The notes: a model not told the origin generated them from the letters alone. 44,211 bases of DNA from Desulfarculaceae bacterium (GCA_027067385.1 JAMOVV010000076.1:1-44211), one strand, 5' to 3'; counted from the stretch's first letter, positions 23,501 to 32,969 are shown. Numbers and translations: made by a program.

Positions 23501-26005
23501 ATGACCCCCAAGACGTCCCCCGCCGCCGACCAACCACGCCTCTACCAACGAGCGCCGGACGAGCCCACCCTCAGCCTGTGCATGATGGTCAAAAACGAGG
23601 AAAAGCTCCTGCCCACCGCCCTGGCCAGCGCCGCCGGCTGGGTGGACGAGATAATCGTGGTGGATACCGGCAGCACCGACCGCACGGTCCAGATCGCCGA
23701 GTCCTTTGGGGCCAAGGTCTACCATCACCCGTGGGAAAACGACTTTGCCAAGCACCGCAACCAGACCCTCTCCTACGCCACCGGCGACTGGATACTCATC
23801 CTCGACGCCGACGAGGAACTGGACCAAAAAACCGCCCCCATCATCCGCCAGGCCATAAAAGACCCCCGGTTCGACGCCTACCTGGTGGAACTGATCAACC
23901 AAGTGGCCAGCGGGGCCACCACCTTTCTCCTGCACGCCCGCATCTTCCGCAACCACAAGGGTTTCCACTACGAAGGCAAGGTGCACAACCGCCCCGTCGT
24001 CAACGGCCCCTCCACCCAGATACCGGTGAAGCTCTACCACTACGGCTACGCCCTGGATGAAGCGACCATGGAGGCCAAGCACCAGCGCCGCCTGGAGATG
24101 ATCCGCCAGTGGGTCCAGAGCGAGCCGGACAACTACCTGTCGCACTCCTACCTGGCCCAGACCCTGGCCGCCAGCAAGGAGACCGAGGTGGAGGCGGTGG
24201 ACGAGGGGCTCATAGCGGTGGACTTGATTCGCCGGGGTGGCGTGGGCGCCGAACAATTGCCCCGGGCCTACTACCCGGTGCTCATGTGCCTGGCCAACCT
24301 GGGCCGCGACGACGAGGTGATCAAGCATGCCCGGGACTGCCTGGAGGCGGTGCCCTACTACCCCGATCCCCACTTCTTCCTCACCTGGGCCTACTACCGC
24401 CAAAACCGTTGGCAAGACGTCTTACAAGAGGTGCGGCGGTTTATCGAGGCCCAGGAGTACGCGGCCCAGCACCCGGAAAAATTCATCTACATCGAAAACA
24501 TGACCCTGGAGCAGACCAAGTGGGTCTACATGCGCTGGGTCATGAGCGCCGTGCACCTGCAAAAGAACGACGAGGCGTCCGAGGCCTTTGAGCGGCTGCT
24601 GGCCGAGGACGACTGCGAGGTGGTGGTGAAGATGGTGCTGCAAGACCTGCTGTCCCAGGGCTTCTTGGCCCAGGCCCGGACCATGGCCGAGCTGGCCCGG
24701 CGGGACCGGCCGCAGTGGGACTGGCACGAGCGCTACTCCGCCGCCCTGGCGGCGGCCGAGAGCCAAAGCACCTCCGGCGACCTGCGCCGCCAGGCCGGCG
24801 AGGCCCTGCAGGCCGGCGACCTGGCCACCGCGGCCGACAAGTTCCGGCAAGGAGTCCAGGCCGCGCCCACCGACGTGGAGACCCTCTTGGGCCTGGCCCG
24901 CTCCCTGGACGGCCAGGGCCGCACCGACGAGGCGGTGGATTGCTACATGCAGGCCCTGTGCGGCGGCTCAGGACACGACTGGGCCTGGCGGCGGCTGGTG
25001 GAGATATACCAGCAGGCCGGCAACCTGGCCGGGGCCGAGGCCCTGCAGGCCCGGGTGGCGGCCATGGTCAATAACGACCCCCAGGCCGCCGCCACCCTGG
25101 CCGAGATGCGCCGGCGCCTGGCCCAGGACCCGCCCGGTCCCTGCGTGGCCCAGCGCCCGCCCCGGCTGGTGGTCTTTTTGGTGCCGGGGCTCTCGCCGGA
25201 CATGGTCCGGGTGGCCGCGCCCCACCTGCTGATGCACACCGCCTGGGGCGAGCTGATCCAGCCGCCGGAGGTGGGGGCCGCCTCGGCCCCGGCCTGGGCC
25301 ACCATCTATACCGGCCAGACCCCGCCGGCCCATGGCATCACCCAGGACCCGCCCCCCGGCCAACCCCTGGGACTTAACCAGCTCAAGACGCCCTCGGTGT
25401 GGGAGATAATGGCCCAGGACCTGCGGGTGGGGCTCATGTCCATACCCCTGGGCTGCCCGCCGCCGAGCCTCAACGGCTGGGCCGTGGCCGGCTATCCCGG
25501 CGGCCTGCTGCGCCCCGGGCTGGTCCACCCGGCCGAGCTGGCCCCCCGGGTCCTGGCCGGCGGCTTTCGCCCCGACTACCTGGCCGGGCCGCAAGAGGAG
25601 TTTTCCTACTGCCGTGGCATGGAGCGCGACTACTCCCAGGAGGCCGGGCTCTACCAGATCGAGCGCAACCGCATAACCACCGCCATGGCCCTGCCGGCGG
25701 TGGACGTGCTGGCCATCGGCCTGTGGACGGTGGAGCGGGTGCAAAACTGCTTTGGCCTGGACCCCTCCAACTTCCGCACCGGGGCCTACCAGCAGGTCTA
25801 CTCCTGCCTGGAGGCCCTGGTGGCCGCCCTGCGGCCGGCCAACTACGCCGTGCTGAGCCAGCGCGGCTGCGGCTCCGGACCGGCCGAGCATCGCCCCGGC
25901 GGCTTCTACTGCCTCAGTTGGCTGCGGGGCGAGGGCGGTAAGGCCCGCGCCACCGACATCGCCGAGCAACTGCTCCAGTGCCTCGGCTCCCAAACCGCGC
26001 CTTAA
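23501..26005 (+). CDS. Three-part fusion: GT2 glycosyltransferase, TPR, degenerate phosphodiesterase-like domain
   Basis: 834 residues; GGAG lies 5 nt before the ATG. Residues ~24-270 are a GT-A glycosyltransferase: LCMMVKNEE, VVDTGSTDRT and the DxD motif LDADEE (Asp102/Asp104), as in TPR-linked protein glycosyltransferases of the SunS type. Residues ~270-545 are helical with TPR-like repeats. Residues ~550-834 match the layout of the type I phosphodiesterase/alkaline-phosphatase superfamily: VVFLVPGLSPD, SAPAWATIYTG (nucleophile region), LWTVERVQN and VLSQRGCGSG. Yet the expected metal ligands are changed: the DG aspartate is Pro, TDRxQH reads TVERVQN, SDHG reads SQRG. So this domain is probably catalytically dead and may bind a glycan or partner. 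Placed upstream of fliD and fliS, it is a candidate flagellin glycosyltransferase. Confidence 0.8.
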   Translation: MTPKTSPAADQPRLYQRAPDEPTLSLCMMVKNEEKLLPTALASAAGWVDEIIVVDTGSTDRTVQIAESFGAKVYHHPWENDFAKHRNQTLSYATGDWILILDADEELDQKTAPIIRQAIKDPRFDAYLVELINQVASGATTFLLHARIFRNHKGFHYEGKVHNRPVVNGPSTQIPVKLYHYGYALDEATMEAKHQRRLEMIRQWVQSEPDNYLSHSYLAQTLAASKETEVEAVDEGLIAVDLIRRGGVGAEQLPRAYYPVLMCLANLGRDDEVIKHARDCLEAVPYYPDPHFFLTWAYYRQNRWQDVLQEVRRFIEAQEYAAQHPEKFIYIENMTLEQTKWVYMRWVMSAVHLQKNDEASEAFERLLAEDDCEVVVKMVLQDLLSQGFLAQARTMAELARRDRPQWDWHERYSAALAAAESQSTSGDLRRQAGEALQAGDLATAADKFRQGVQAAPTDVETLLGLARSLDGQGRTDEAVDCYMQALCGGSGHDWAWRRLVEIYQQAGNLAGAEALQARVAAMVNNDPQAAATLAEMRRRLAQDPPGPCVAQRPPRLVVFLVPGLSPDMVRVAAPHLLMHTAWGELIQPPEVGAASAPAWATIYTGQTPPAHGITQDPPPGQPLGLNQLKTPSVWEIMAQDLRVGLMSIPLGCPPPSLNGWAVAGYPGGLLRPGLVHPAELAPRVLAGGFRPDYLAGPQEEFSYCRGMERDYSQEAGLYQIERNRITTAMALPAVDVLAIGLWTVERVQNCFGLDPSNFRTGAYQQVYSCLEALVAALRPANYAVLSQRGCGSGPAEHRPGGFYCLSWLRGEGGKARATDIAEQLLQCLGSQTAP

Positions 26006-26092
26006 ACCACCCTACCCGGCCCGCCCGGGCGCCCGCGTTTTGTCACCGCAGCCTTCTTGAACAACCGCATCGCCTTGAAAACCACCGGCCGC

Positions 26093-26121
26093 CCCGGCGG
26101 GCCCGCCGGGTGACGGCTTTT
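26093..26121 (+). terminator. Terminator-like palindrome after the GT2-TPR fusion gene
   Basis: CCCGGCGGGCCCGCCGGG is a perfect 18-nt palindrome followed after TGACGGC by TTTT. It lies about 90 nt past the stop codon. The short and displaced T run makes it only a moderate intrinsic terminator. Confidence 0.5.
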
Positions 26122-26286
26122 CCATTATGGGTTCAAGTAGTGGGCCCAAGCGTCCGAATAGATTAATTAGAACCCCGGGCCAATTACGTCCGGGTGCGCG
26201 GGCCCGCCGGGCAATTGTTGCCCAGGAGACGATGACCCGGCGGCGGTCCGGCGAGAGGCGGCAGAGAGTTTAGCTTAAATAACAGT

Positions 26287-26303
26287 TGGTTGGCAGCCAA
26301 CCA
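26287..26303. promoter_or_regulatory. Inverted repeat upstream of the fliD promoter
   Basis: TGGTTGG-CAG-CCAACCA is a perfect 7-bp dyad ending 16 nt before the RpoN-type promoter. It could bind an activator of the FleQ/FlrC type, or a repressor; the closeness to the -24 element is unusual for an enhancer site. Function inferred from position only. Confidence 0.4.
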
Positions 26304-26319
26304 GCGAAACCGGCCATGG

Positions 26320-26335
26320 CGGCATGCTAGTTGCA
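26320..26335 (+). promoter_or_regulatory. Sigma-54 (RpoN) promoter of fliD
   Basis: CGGCATGCTAGTTGCA keeps GG-N10-GC and matches the -24 core (GGCA) and -12 core (TTGCA) well. Predicted start near 26346, 48 nt before the fliD start codon. Confidence 0.75.
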
Positions 26336-26393
26336 TCATCTGAGGTGCGGATCGTAGCGGGAACTTTATTAACCCTTTGGCAAGGCGACTAAA

Positions 26394-28898
26394 GTGGCGG
26401 CTTCCATATCCGGGTACGACGCTTTTAACTTCTCGACCATCAGTGGAGATATCAGCTTCACCGGTCTGGGCAGCGGGACCGATTTCACCAAGATCATCGA
26501 CGCCCTGATGAAAGTGGAGTCGATCCAGAAGACCCGCATGGAGCTGTGGCGCAAGGACTGGGAGGCCAAAATCGCCTCCATTACCTCGCTGAAACAGCGG
26601 CTCACGGCCATCGAGGAAGCCGCCAGGAGCATGGACACCACCGGTGAGTTCCTGGTCCGCCAGGCCACCAGCAGCGACAGCGACGTGGTCACGGCCACCG
26701 CCTCCAGCGAAGCCTCCAACGGCGCCTACAACGTTACGGTGGCCACCAACAGCCAGCATATCCTCGGCACCTCCGGGGTGGCCGCCTCCTCTACCGCCAT
26801 CACCCGGCACACTTCCGGCAGCCAAAACCTTATCATCAGCGTGGGCGGCACCCAGCACACCATCGCCATCGCCGCCGGCCGTACCATCACCCAGGTAGCC
26901 CAGGATATCACTAATTACTTCTCATCCACCACGGCCCCGGTCCACAGCGACGAGGTGGTCGCCTCGGTGGAGAACGACGGCACCTCCAACAACCCCTATC
27001 GCCTGGTGCTGCAAAGCAATATCGGCGGGGCCTCCGGCGAGATCGAGGTGCTGCAAAACCCCCTGACCCTGTCGTTTAGCTCCACCGACGCGGCGCTCTA
27101 CCAGGACTGGACCAGCGGCTCGGGCCCGGACATCACCGTGGGCGGCCAGTTCAACGGCTCCAGCGATGACCTGCCCGCCGGCCAAAGCTACTTCTCCTAC
27201 CGCATCTACAACACCGAGGCCACCGCCCGCACCGTGGGCACCGATACCATCACCCTGGGCTACCAGGTCAACACCGCCTCCGGCGTGGTGAGCGGCACGG
27301 TCACCGTCCCCTCCTCCTACAAGGACGGCGACTCCATCGAGATTCACAACGGTATCCTCTTGCAACTGGAAGAAGGCAAGACGGTGGGGGCCAGCGACGA
27401 CTTTTACCTCACCGCCTATTGCAACGACTTCGACACGCCCGAGACCGGCTCCAACTGGACCGGCACCGCCTCCGTGAGCGCGGCCGGCAACTACATGGGT
27501 ACGGTGAACAAGACCTACTCCTTCACCGTGGTGAGCGACGACGGCACCCTGGCCGCCTCCGACCCCTCCGACGCACTCACCCTGCGCTGGACCGACTCCA
27601 CCGGCGATACCGGTACGGTGGAAGTGGCCTACTCCGGCACCAACTACGAGATCGAGCAGGGAGTCTACCTCAACCTGGGGGCCGGAACCTTTGTCAACGG
27701 CGACACCTTCACCCTCGACGTATCCGCCCCCGAGCGCCAGGCGGCCCAGGCCGAGGGCCTGGCCCAGGTCTGCAAGGTGGTGCACGACGGCTTCCCCGAT
27801 AGCCTCAGCACCCCGGTGACCAGCACCGCCGGCGGCGATAAGACCTTCACCTATGTCTACGCCGGCGAGGAGATCAACGTCACCGTGGCCGGCGGCACTA
27901 CCCTGAGCCAACTGGTCAGCCTAATCAACAACGACTCCAACAACCCCGGGGTGCACGCCTCGGTAACCAACGACGGCCTGGGCCTGCCCAATAGCTACAA
28001 GCTGGTGCTCACCGGCGAGCACAGCGGGGCCGAATACCAGATAACCCGCGTCAGCCACGACTTTGCCGGCGGCACCTTCGAGTCGGCCGCCGGTGACGTG
28101 GGCGGAGGATTCTCCCTCAACCAAAAGGCCACCAACTCCCTGATCCGGGTCGACGGCTTCCCCTCCAGCCCCATGTTCCTGCAGAGGGAAGACAACACCG
28201 TCAGCGACGTCATCACCGGCGTGACCCTGGACCTGCACGACGCCGGCAACGCCAAGATCACCGTGTCCACCGATGTCAACGCGGTGGGGGCCAAGATCGA
28301 AAAGTTCATCAACGCGGTCAACTACGCCCAGGACTTCATCCGCCAGGAAACCAAGTTCGACCAGAATCATCCCGAGAACAACGGCGTGCTCATCGGTAAC
28401 TACGGTTACCAGATCATCAAGTCGCGCATCGACACCATCTTGAACTCCAGCATCACCGGACTCACCGACGGGGTGGACCCCTACACCCACCTGTCCCAGA
28501 TCGGCATCAAAACCGACCCGGACAACAACGGCCGCTGGACCATCGACAATACCGCCCTGCGCAACGCCCTCAACGCCAACGCCGACGCGGTGGCCAACCT
28601 GTTCATCGACAACAGCGACAAAAACACCGAGGGCGTGGCCAAGCGCATGTATGACGAGATGTATGTCCAGACCAATACCGGCGGCATGCTCCCCACCCTC
28701 AAGGATAACTACGAAGAGATCATCAGCAACATCGACAAACGCATCGAAAGGGAGGACCGACGGCTCAAGCTGGTACGTGACCGCTACAAGGAACGCTTCG
28801 CCCGCCTGGAAGCAACCTTGGCCAAGCTCAACACCCAGTCCGAATCACTCAAGAGCCAAATAGCCAAACTGCCGAAGATTGGCAAGGCCTCAGGCTAG
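26394..28898 (+). CDS. fliD: Flagellar filament cap protein FliD (hook-associated protein 2), enlarged
   Basis: 834 residues from a GTG with AAGG 8 nt upstream. The N-terminal FliD domain is clear (ISFTGLGSGTDFTKIIDALM; TRMELWRKDWEAKI) and the C-terminal domain ends in the coiled coil typical of FliD (DRYKERFARLEATLAKLNTQ; SLKSQIAKL). FliD caps the growing filament and inserts flagellin. Most FliD proteins are about 450-700 residues; here about 300 extra Ser/Thr/Gly-rich residues lie in the middle, with two similar segments (GDSIEIHNGILLQLEEGKTV / YEIEQGVYLNLGAGTFVNGD) that look like a repeated beta module. The gene has an RpoN-type promoter and is followed by fliS after 52 nt. Confidence 0.95.
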   Translation: MAASISGYDAFNFSTISGDISFTGLGSGTDFTKIIDALMKVESIQKTRMELWRKDWEAKIASITSLKQRLTAIEEAARSMDTTGEFLVRQATSSDSDVVTATASSEASNGAYNVTVATNSQHILGTSGVAASSTAITRHTSGSQNLIISVGGTQHTIAIAAGRTITQVAQDITNYFSSTTAPVHSDEVVASVENDGTSNNPYRLVLQSNIGGASGEIEVLQNPLTLSFSSTDAALYQDWTSGSGPDITVGGQFNGSSDDLPAGQSYFSYRIYNTEATARTVGTDTITLGYQVNTASGVVSGTVTVPSSYKDGDSIEIHNGILLQLEEGKTVGASDDFYLTAYCNDFDTPETGSNWTGTASVSAAGNYMGTVNKTYSFTVVSDDGTLAASDPSDALTLRWTDSTGDTGTVEVAYSGTNYEIEQGVYLNLGAGTFVNGDTFTLDVSAPERQAAQAEGLAQVCKVVHDGFPDSLSTPVTSTAGGDKTFTYVYAGEEINVTVAGGTTLSQLVSLINNDSNNPGVHASVTNDGLGLPNSYKLVLTGEHSGAEYQITRVSHDFAGGTFESAAGDVGGGFSLNQKATNSLIRVDGFPSSPMFLQREDNTVSDVITGVTLDLHDAGNAKITVSTDVNAVGAKIEKFINAVNYAQDFIRQETKFDQNHPENNGVLIGNYGYQIIKSRIDTILNSSITGLTDGVDPYTHLSQIGIKTDPDNNGRWTIDNTALRNALNANADAVANLFIDNSDKNTEGVAKRMYDEMYVQTNTGGMLPTLKDNYEEIISNIDKRIEREDRRLKLVRDRYKERFARLEATLAKLNTQSESLKSQIAKLPKIGKASG

Positions 28899-28950
28899 CG
28901 AAGCCGGCGCCTAAAATAGATACCGACAACCACAAGGAAGAGGTTGTGAC

Positions 28951-29391
28951 ATGATGAGCTATGGACAGCAACAATACCGCAAGACCCAGGTGGCCACCGT
29001 CGACCGGGGCAGACTGATCGTGCTGCTCTACGAGGGGGCCATCAGCTTCCTCACCAAGGCCCGCGCCGCCCAAAGCGACGGCGACGTGCCCAAGGCCTGT
29101 AACTTGATCAACCGGGCCCAGGACATCATCGACGAACTCAACGCCTCACTCAACCTGGAGGAAGGCGGCGACATCGCGACCAACCTGCGCCGCCTCTATC
29201 TCTTCATGGGAGACCAGTTGGTCCAGGCCAAGGTTGAGGGCCGCGGCGAGCCGGTGGACGGGGTTATCAAGATGCTCACCACCTTAAATGACGCCTGGCG
29301 CGAGGCGGTGGCCAAGCCCGAGGCCCAGGAGGTCTTGTCCCGGCGGGGCGCCGCCAACTCCACCCAGACCCGCGATACGGTGAGCGTCTAG
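28951..29391 (+). CDS. fliS: Flagellar export chaperone FliS
   Basis: 146 residues; AAGGAAGAGG is 7 nt before the ATG. The family pattern is clear: an N-terminal YGQQQYRKTQVATVDRGRL segment, LIVLLYEGAISFL, and a helical bundle with INRAQDIIDELNASLN and LYLFMGDQLVQA. FliS binds the disordered C-terminus of flagellin in the cytosol and prevents early assembly. The C-terminal ~25 residues (QEVLSRRGAANSTQ) are a divergent tail. It is downstream of fliD in the usual order and probably shares its RpoN-type promoter. Confidence 0.95.
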   Translation: MMSYGQQQYRKTQVATVDRGRLIVLLYEGAISFLTKARAAQSDGDVPKACNLINRAQDIIDELNASLNLEEGGDIATNLRRLYLFMGDQLVQAKVEGRGEPVDGVIKMLTTLNDAWREAVAKPEAQEVLSRRGAANSTQTRDTVSV

Positions 29392-29491
29392 ACCCGGCGG
29401 CCAAGCCCCCCGGGGCCACTGAACCGGCAGCCTCCCCGGCCGCCCGGCATCCCCCGCCGGCGGGAGGCGCCCCTGCGCCCGGAGTCGCGGC

Positions 29492-30682
29492 GTGATCATC
29501 GAGGAAATACCGCACCACCTGCGCAACACGGTGACCCACGTGGATTGCCCCATCTACCTGGGGCTCGACGGCGACGTCTGCCGGCCACCGGCACCCCTGG
29601 CCCTGGGCGATACCCTCATGCTCCTGGGCCTGCTGCGTAACCACGGGCGGCCGGTGCGCCTCCACCTGGACCCCGGCCCCCTGGCCGGCCTGGTGCAGGG
29701 CCATCCCATGGTGGCCGAGCTGGCCCCACCGGACACCGCGGCCCCGGCGGCGGTGCGCCAGGTGGCGGTGCGGCGCTTCGGCCGCGACGTGTCCTGGTAC
29801 TCGGAGGTGGTGCAGCGGGTTAAGTTCGGCGTGGCCCCGGTGGACCATATCCGGCTCAACCCCATCGTGGGCCACTCCCTGCACCACAAGCTGGGCTCGC
29901 TAAACGACCGCCCTGGCATCTTCCTGGACCCGGCCCGGCCGGCCGGGCTGCAACACCTGCTGTCGCGGCAAAAGCCCACCGTGGTGGTCTACCCCATCAA
30001 CCCCAGCCGCAGCGATCCCTTTTGGGCGGACCATAAGTGGTGGGCGGCGCTGCTCGCCAACCTGCGGCCCAGCTTCGCCCTGGTGGCCCTGGGCGCGCCC
30101 GACTACGGCGAGATCACCGACCTGGTCGACTGCGCCGTGCCCTCCGACGCCCCGGACTCGCGCCTGGAAGACCTGGCCGCCCTGATCAAGTCGGCCGCCG
30201 GCTTCGTGGGGGTCGACGGCGGACTGAGCCACCTGGCCGCCGCGGTGAATACCAACCTGGTCACCGTGTGGGACGCCATGACCAGCTTCCGCCACTGGGC
30301 CGGCGGCATCGGACACCACATCGTCATGTCCAACCCCCACGGCTTCCGCTATCCCCAAAGCCGCCGCCTGGACCTAGACGACCTTAAAAAGCACTTCCGC
30401 CGCGTGAAGATTCCCGACGGCCGCGGCGGACACCGCCTGGTGGAGCTGCCGCAGGAGGGCTTCAAAGACGCCTGCCGGGAGATTTTCGGCTCGGTGGCCC
30501 AGTACGCCATGAGCGTGCAGGCCCTGCGCGAGGTGCGCGAGGAGCGCGGTTGCGTGGCCGCCTGGATGAACAACCCGGCCCAAAAAGAGCTCTTCTACTC
30601 CCAGAGCCTCGGCCTGGCCTACAAGGCCCTGGCTGGCCAGGCCCCCCGCGGAGCCAACTGGGTAGCCCCCGTAACCCCCTAA
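29492..30682 (+). CDS. GT9-like (heptosyltransferase-fold) glycosyltransferase
   Basis: 396 residues from GTG with GGAG 7 nt upstream. LALGDTLMLLGLLRNHG at the N-terminus, and GFVGVDGGLSHLAAAVNTN (about 240) followed by VTVWDAMTSFRHW, are the GT-B/GT9 signature (GxDxGxxHLAAA). GT9 enzymes usually add heptose to lipopolysaccharide, but family members near fliD/fliS in other bacteria have been linked to flagellar glycosylation. The C-terminal ~90 residues are not recognised. It is 100 nt downstream of fliS and immediately followed by repeat copy C. Donor and acceptor are unknown. Confidence 0.7.
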   Translation: MIIEEIPHHLRNTVTHVDCPIYLGLDGDVCRPPAPLALGDTLMLLGLLRNHGRPVRLHLDPGPLAGLVQGHPMVAELAPPDTAAPAAVRQVAVRRFGRDVSWYSEVVQRVKFGVAPVDHIRLNPIVGHSLHHKLGSLNDRPGIFLDPARPAGLQHLLSRQKPTVVVYPINPSRSDPFWADHKWWAALLANLRPSFALVALGAPDYGEITDLVDCAVPSDAPDSRLEDLAALIKSAAGFVGVDGGLSHLAAAVNTNLVTVWDAMTSFRHWAGGIGHHIVMSNPHGFRYPQSRRLDLDDLKKHFRRVKIPDGRGGHRLVELPQEGFKDACREIFGSVAQYAMSVQALREVREERGCVAAWMNNPAQKELFYSQSLGLAYKALAGQAPRGANWVAPVTP

Positions 30683-30848
30683 CCGCGAGCCGCGGCTCCC
30701 ATATAGGTCCGGTGGCGAATCGTTCCAGGCTCGTCCACCCTTCTGCTCTGCTCGCGGCCGACTTTTATGCCGTGTCGTTTTGGCTTGGAACGCGAATGAT
30801 TGAATGATGCCGGCGGACCTGGCCCCAAGCGCCCCGGCCCATGCACCC
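30683..30848 (+). repeat. Interspersed repeat, copy C
   Basis: Begins directly after the GT9 stop codon with the hairpin CCGCG-AGC-CGCGG, then CTCCCATATAGGTCC, GGTGGCGAA, CAGGCTCGTCC, GACTTTTATGCCGTGTCG, TTTTGGCTT, TTGAATGATG and CCCGGCCCAT, in the same order as copies A and B at 38530 and 38815. It is the most divergent copy and its 3' edge is approximate. Confidence 0.75.
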
Positions 30849-30856
30849 GTGACAAC

Positions 30857-30893
30857 CTAAAACGGGCGTCCGCCTGGTTCAGCGGACGCCCGT
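30857..30893 (-). terminator. Strong stem-loop after the MCP gene
   Basis: Perfect 12-bp stem ACGGGCGTCCGC / GCGGACGCCCGT with an 8-nt loop; TTTTAGG follows on the minus strand. It is 33 nt past the MCP stop and may also end transcription coming from the GT9 gene on the plus strand. Confidence 0.75.
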
Positions 30894-30925
30894 TCATACC
30901 ACCGGGAACTAACCGCCCGGCCGGC

Positions 30926-32800
30926 CTATTCCTCCGGCCCGGGCAGGGCCAACATCTCGTCAGTGGGCTCCTCGGCCTCGGCACGCTTTTTGCGCCGGAA
31001 CCAGCGGCGCCGTGGCTTTTGGCTTTTGCCTTGGCGGGAGGGCTGGTCGGTGCCTTCGATCACCTGGATGAGGTCGCCGGTCACCTGGCGTAGTATCTTG
31101 GCCTGCTTACCCATCTGCTTGGCCGCGTCCGAAGCGTCAGAGGCCTCGGCCGCGTTACGCTGGGTCACCTCGTCCATCTGAATGACCGCCTGGGATATCT
31201 GGTTGAGGCCGTTGCGCTGCTCGTTGGAGGCCTCGGCGATCTCGTAGACCAGGGCGGTGCTCTTGGAGGTGGCCTCGACCACCTCCTTGAACTGGCCGTC
31301 GGTCTGCTCCACCAGGCCCACCCCGCGGCGGACCTGGGTTATGGCCTCCTCGATGAGTACCTGGATGTCTTTGGCCGATTCGGCCGCCCGCATGGCCAGA
31401 GAGCGCACCTCGTCGGCCACCACCGCGAAACCAGCCCCTTGCTCGCCGGCCCGGGCGGCCTCCACCGCCGCGTTCAAAGCCAGCAAGTTGGTCTGGAAGG
31501 CGATCTCGTCGATAGTCTTGATGATCTTGCTGATCTCCTCGCTGGAGGTGGAAATATCACCCATGGCCTTGTTCACGTCAACCATGGAGCCGGTGGCCTT
31601 TTGCACCAGCTCCTCGGCGCCGGTCATGGCCGAACGCATCTCGTCGGCGTTTTCGGCGTTCTGGTTGGTCATGGAGGTTATCTCCTCCAACGAGGCGGAG
31701 GTCTCCTCCAGGCTGGCCGCCTGCTCGGCCGCCCGCTCGGCCATCTTTTGAGACAGGGTCAAGGTGGCTGCGGAAGAAGTTTCCACCTGGTTGACCACCT
31801 CGCCCAGGGAACCCACCACCTGGCGCAAGGGGCGGAAGGTGCTGCGGATGATGTAAAAACCCCAGATGAGGATCATGGCCGCGGCGGCCGCGGCCACCGA
31901 CAGGCCCACCAGGGTGCTGAGATGACCGGTATTGCCCACCTCCGCCTGCATGGCTTCCTTGAGGCGGCTGGCGTCGGCGCAAAGCGACTTGGCCGACTTG
32001 TCCAGCGCGTTCATGAGCTGGCGGTTTTGCTTCCACAGCTTGTAGAGCTTCACGTCCAGCGCGGCCATGCGCTGGTGTAACGACAAAATTTCATCCAGCG
32101 CAGACGCAAGCTTGGGCGTGCCCAAGGTGCTCGCCAGGTTGCGGGCGTTGCCCTCGTAGAGCTTACGCAGCTTGTTTATCCGGGCCAACTCCTTGAGGTA
32201 GGACTTTTCGTCCTGGTTGAGAAAAAGCCCTTGACCGGCGATCAGCAGGCTGTCCATCAAGGCCACCGCGGACCTCACCTCGGCGGCGAAGTTGCTGAAC
32301 TTGGTGGGCAGAGGCTCACCCCGTTCCAGCATGTACTCACCCTCCATCTGGGTGATCACTTCCAACACCTTGCTGTTGGCCAAGTGGACTATTTGCCGCT
32401 CCAGGCCCATCTGTTGGGCCCGCAACTTCATCACCATCTGGACGTTTTCTTTAACCTGGCTAAAGAGCTTGTGGTAAGAGCCTATCTCGTGGCTCAGGCT
32501 GGCCAGTCTCTTGGCCAACTCCTCGTCGCCAGAGGCCTTGTCCAACAAGCGGTTGAGTATCTCACGAGCCTTACTCAGTCCCTTTTCAGCCGCCGCGGCC
32601 AGCTCGGGACGACCTTCGCGCAAAAAGTCCCGCTCGGCCACCCGCGCCGTCTGCAGCGTCTCTACCGACTGGAGCACCCCCTGGGCCAGGGCCCCGGATT
32701 CCCGCACGCGCTCTTGATAATAATAATTGGCCGCGGCGACCAAGGCGGAGGCCGCAATAGCCAAAACCAGTAAGAGAATTACCTTTGCCTTTAAGCTCAT
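30926..32800 (-). CDS. Methyl-accepting chemotaxis protein
   Basis: 624 residues. TM1 (about 7-28), a long all-helical periplasmic region (29-300) of the helical-bimodular (HBM-like) size, TM2 ([20 protein letters not shown]), a short or degenerate HAMP region, then the conserved signalling tip [21 protein letters not shown] and [13 protein letters not shown]. It relays ligand binding to CheA/CheW and so to the flagellar motor. The C-terminus has a basic [10 protein letters not shown] patch and ends in LPGPEE, without a CheR-tethering pentapeptide of the classic kind. The upstream small Cache-domain protein may be a partner. Ligand unknown. Confidence 0.95.
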   Translation of the reverse strand: MSLKAKVILLLVLAIAASALVAAANYYYQERVRESGALAQGVLQSVETLQTARVAERDFLREGRPELAAAAEKGLSKAREILNRLLDKASGDEELAKRLASLSHEIGSYHKLFSQVKENVQMVMKLRAQQMGLERQIVHLANSKVLEVITQMEGEYMLERGEPLPTKFSNFAAEVRSAVALMDSLLIAGQGLFLNQDEKSYLKELARINKLRKLYEGNARNLASTLGTPKLASALDEILSLHQRMAALDVKLYKLWKQNRQLMNALDKSAKSLCADASRLKEAMQAEVGNTGHLSTLVGLSVAAAAAAMILIWGFYIIRSTFRPLRQVVGSLGEVVNQVETSSAATLTLSQKMAERAAEQAASLEETSASLEEITSMTNQNAENADEMRSAMTGAEELVQKATGSMVDVNKAMGDISTSSEEISKIIKTIDEIAFQTNLLALNAAVEAARAGEQGAGFAVVADEVRSLAMRAAESAKDIQVLIEEAITQVRRGVGLVEQTDGQFKEVVEATSKSTALVYEIAEASNEQRNGLNQISQAVIQMDEVTQRNAAEASDASDAAKQMGKQAKILRQVTGDLIQVIEGTDQPSRQGKSQKPRRRWFRRKKRAEAEEPTDEMLALPGPEE

Positions 32801-32969
32801 CTCCGCCCCCTTGCCACCAGCGTCAAAAGCCTGCCCCCATCACGCGGGCCCATTCCAGCAGCCATCGGTGGTACACGAGGAAAAGCCACGTCGCGGATCG
32901 CGGCCCTGTGTATGGCGGCGGGTCCGACGGAGACGGATGATACCCGGCCCCGGCGAACCCGCCGATAAA

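Larger units (their letters stand above)
26006..26393. other. Intergenic region upstream of fliD
   Basis: 388 nt containing a terminator-like palindrome of the fusion gene, a 7-bp inverted repeat (26287-26303) and an RpoN-type promoter (26320-26335) before fliD. The minus-strand ORFs of 224 and 116 aa in the track run antisense into fliD and are shadows. No gene seen. Confidence 0.6.

Noticed and set aside
26130-26150. Possible fragment of the repeat family (GTAGTGGGCCCAAG)
   Set aside because: Only about 15 matching bases with copy B and none of the other blocks; may be chance.
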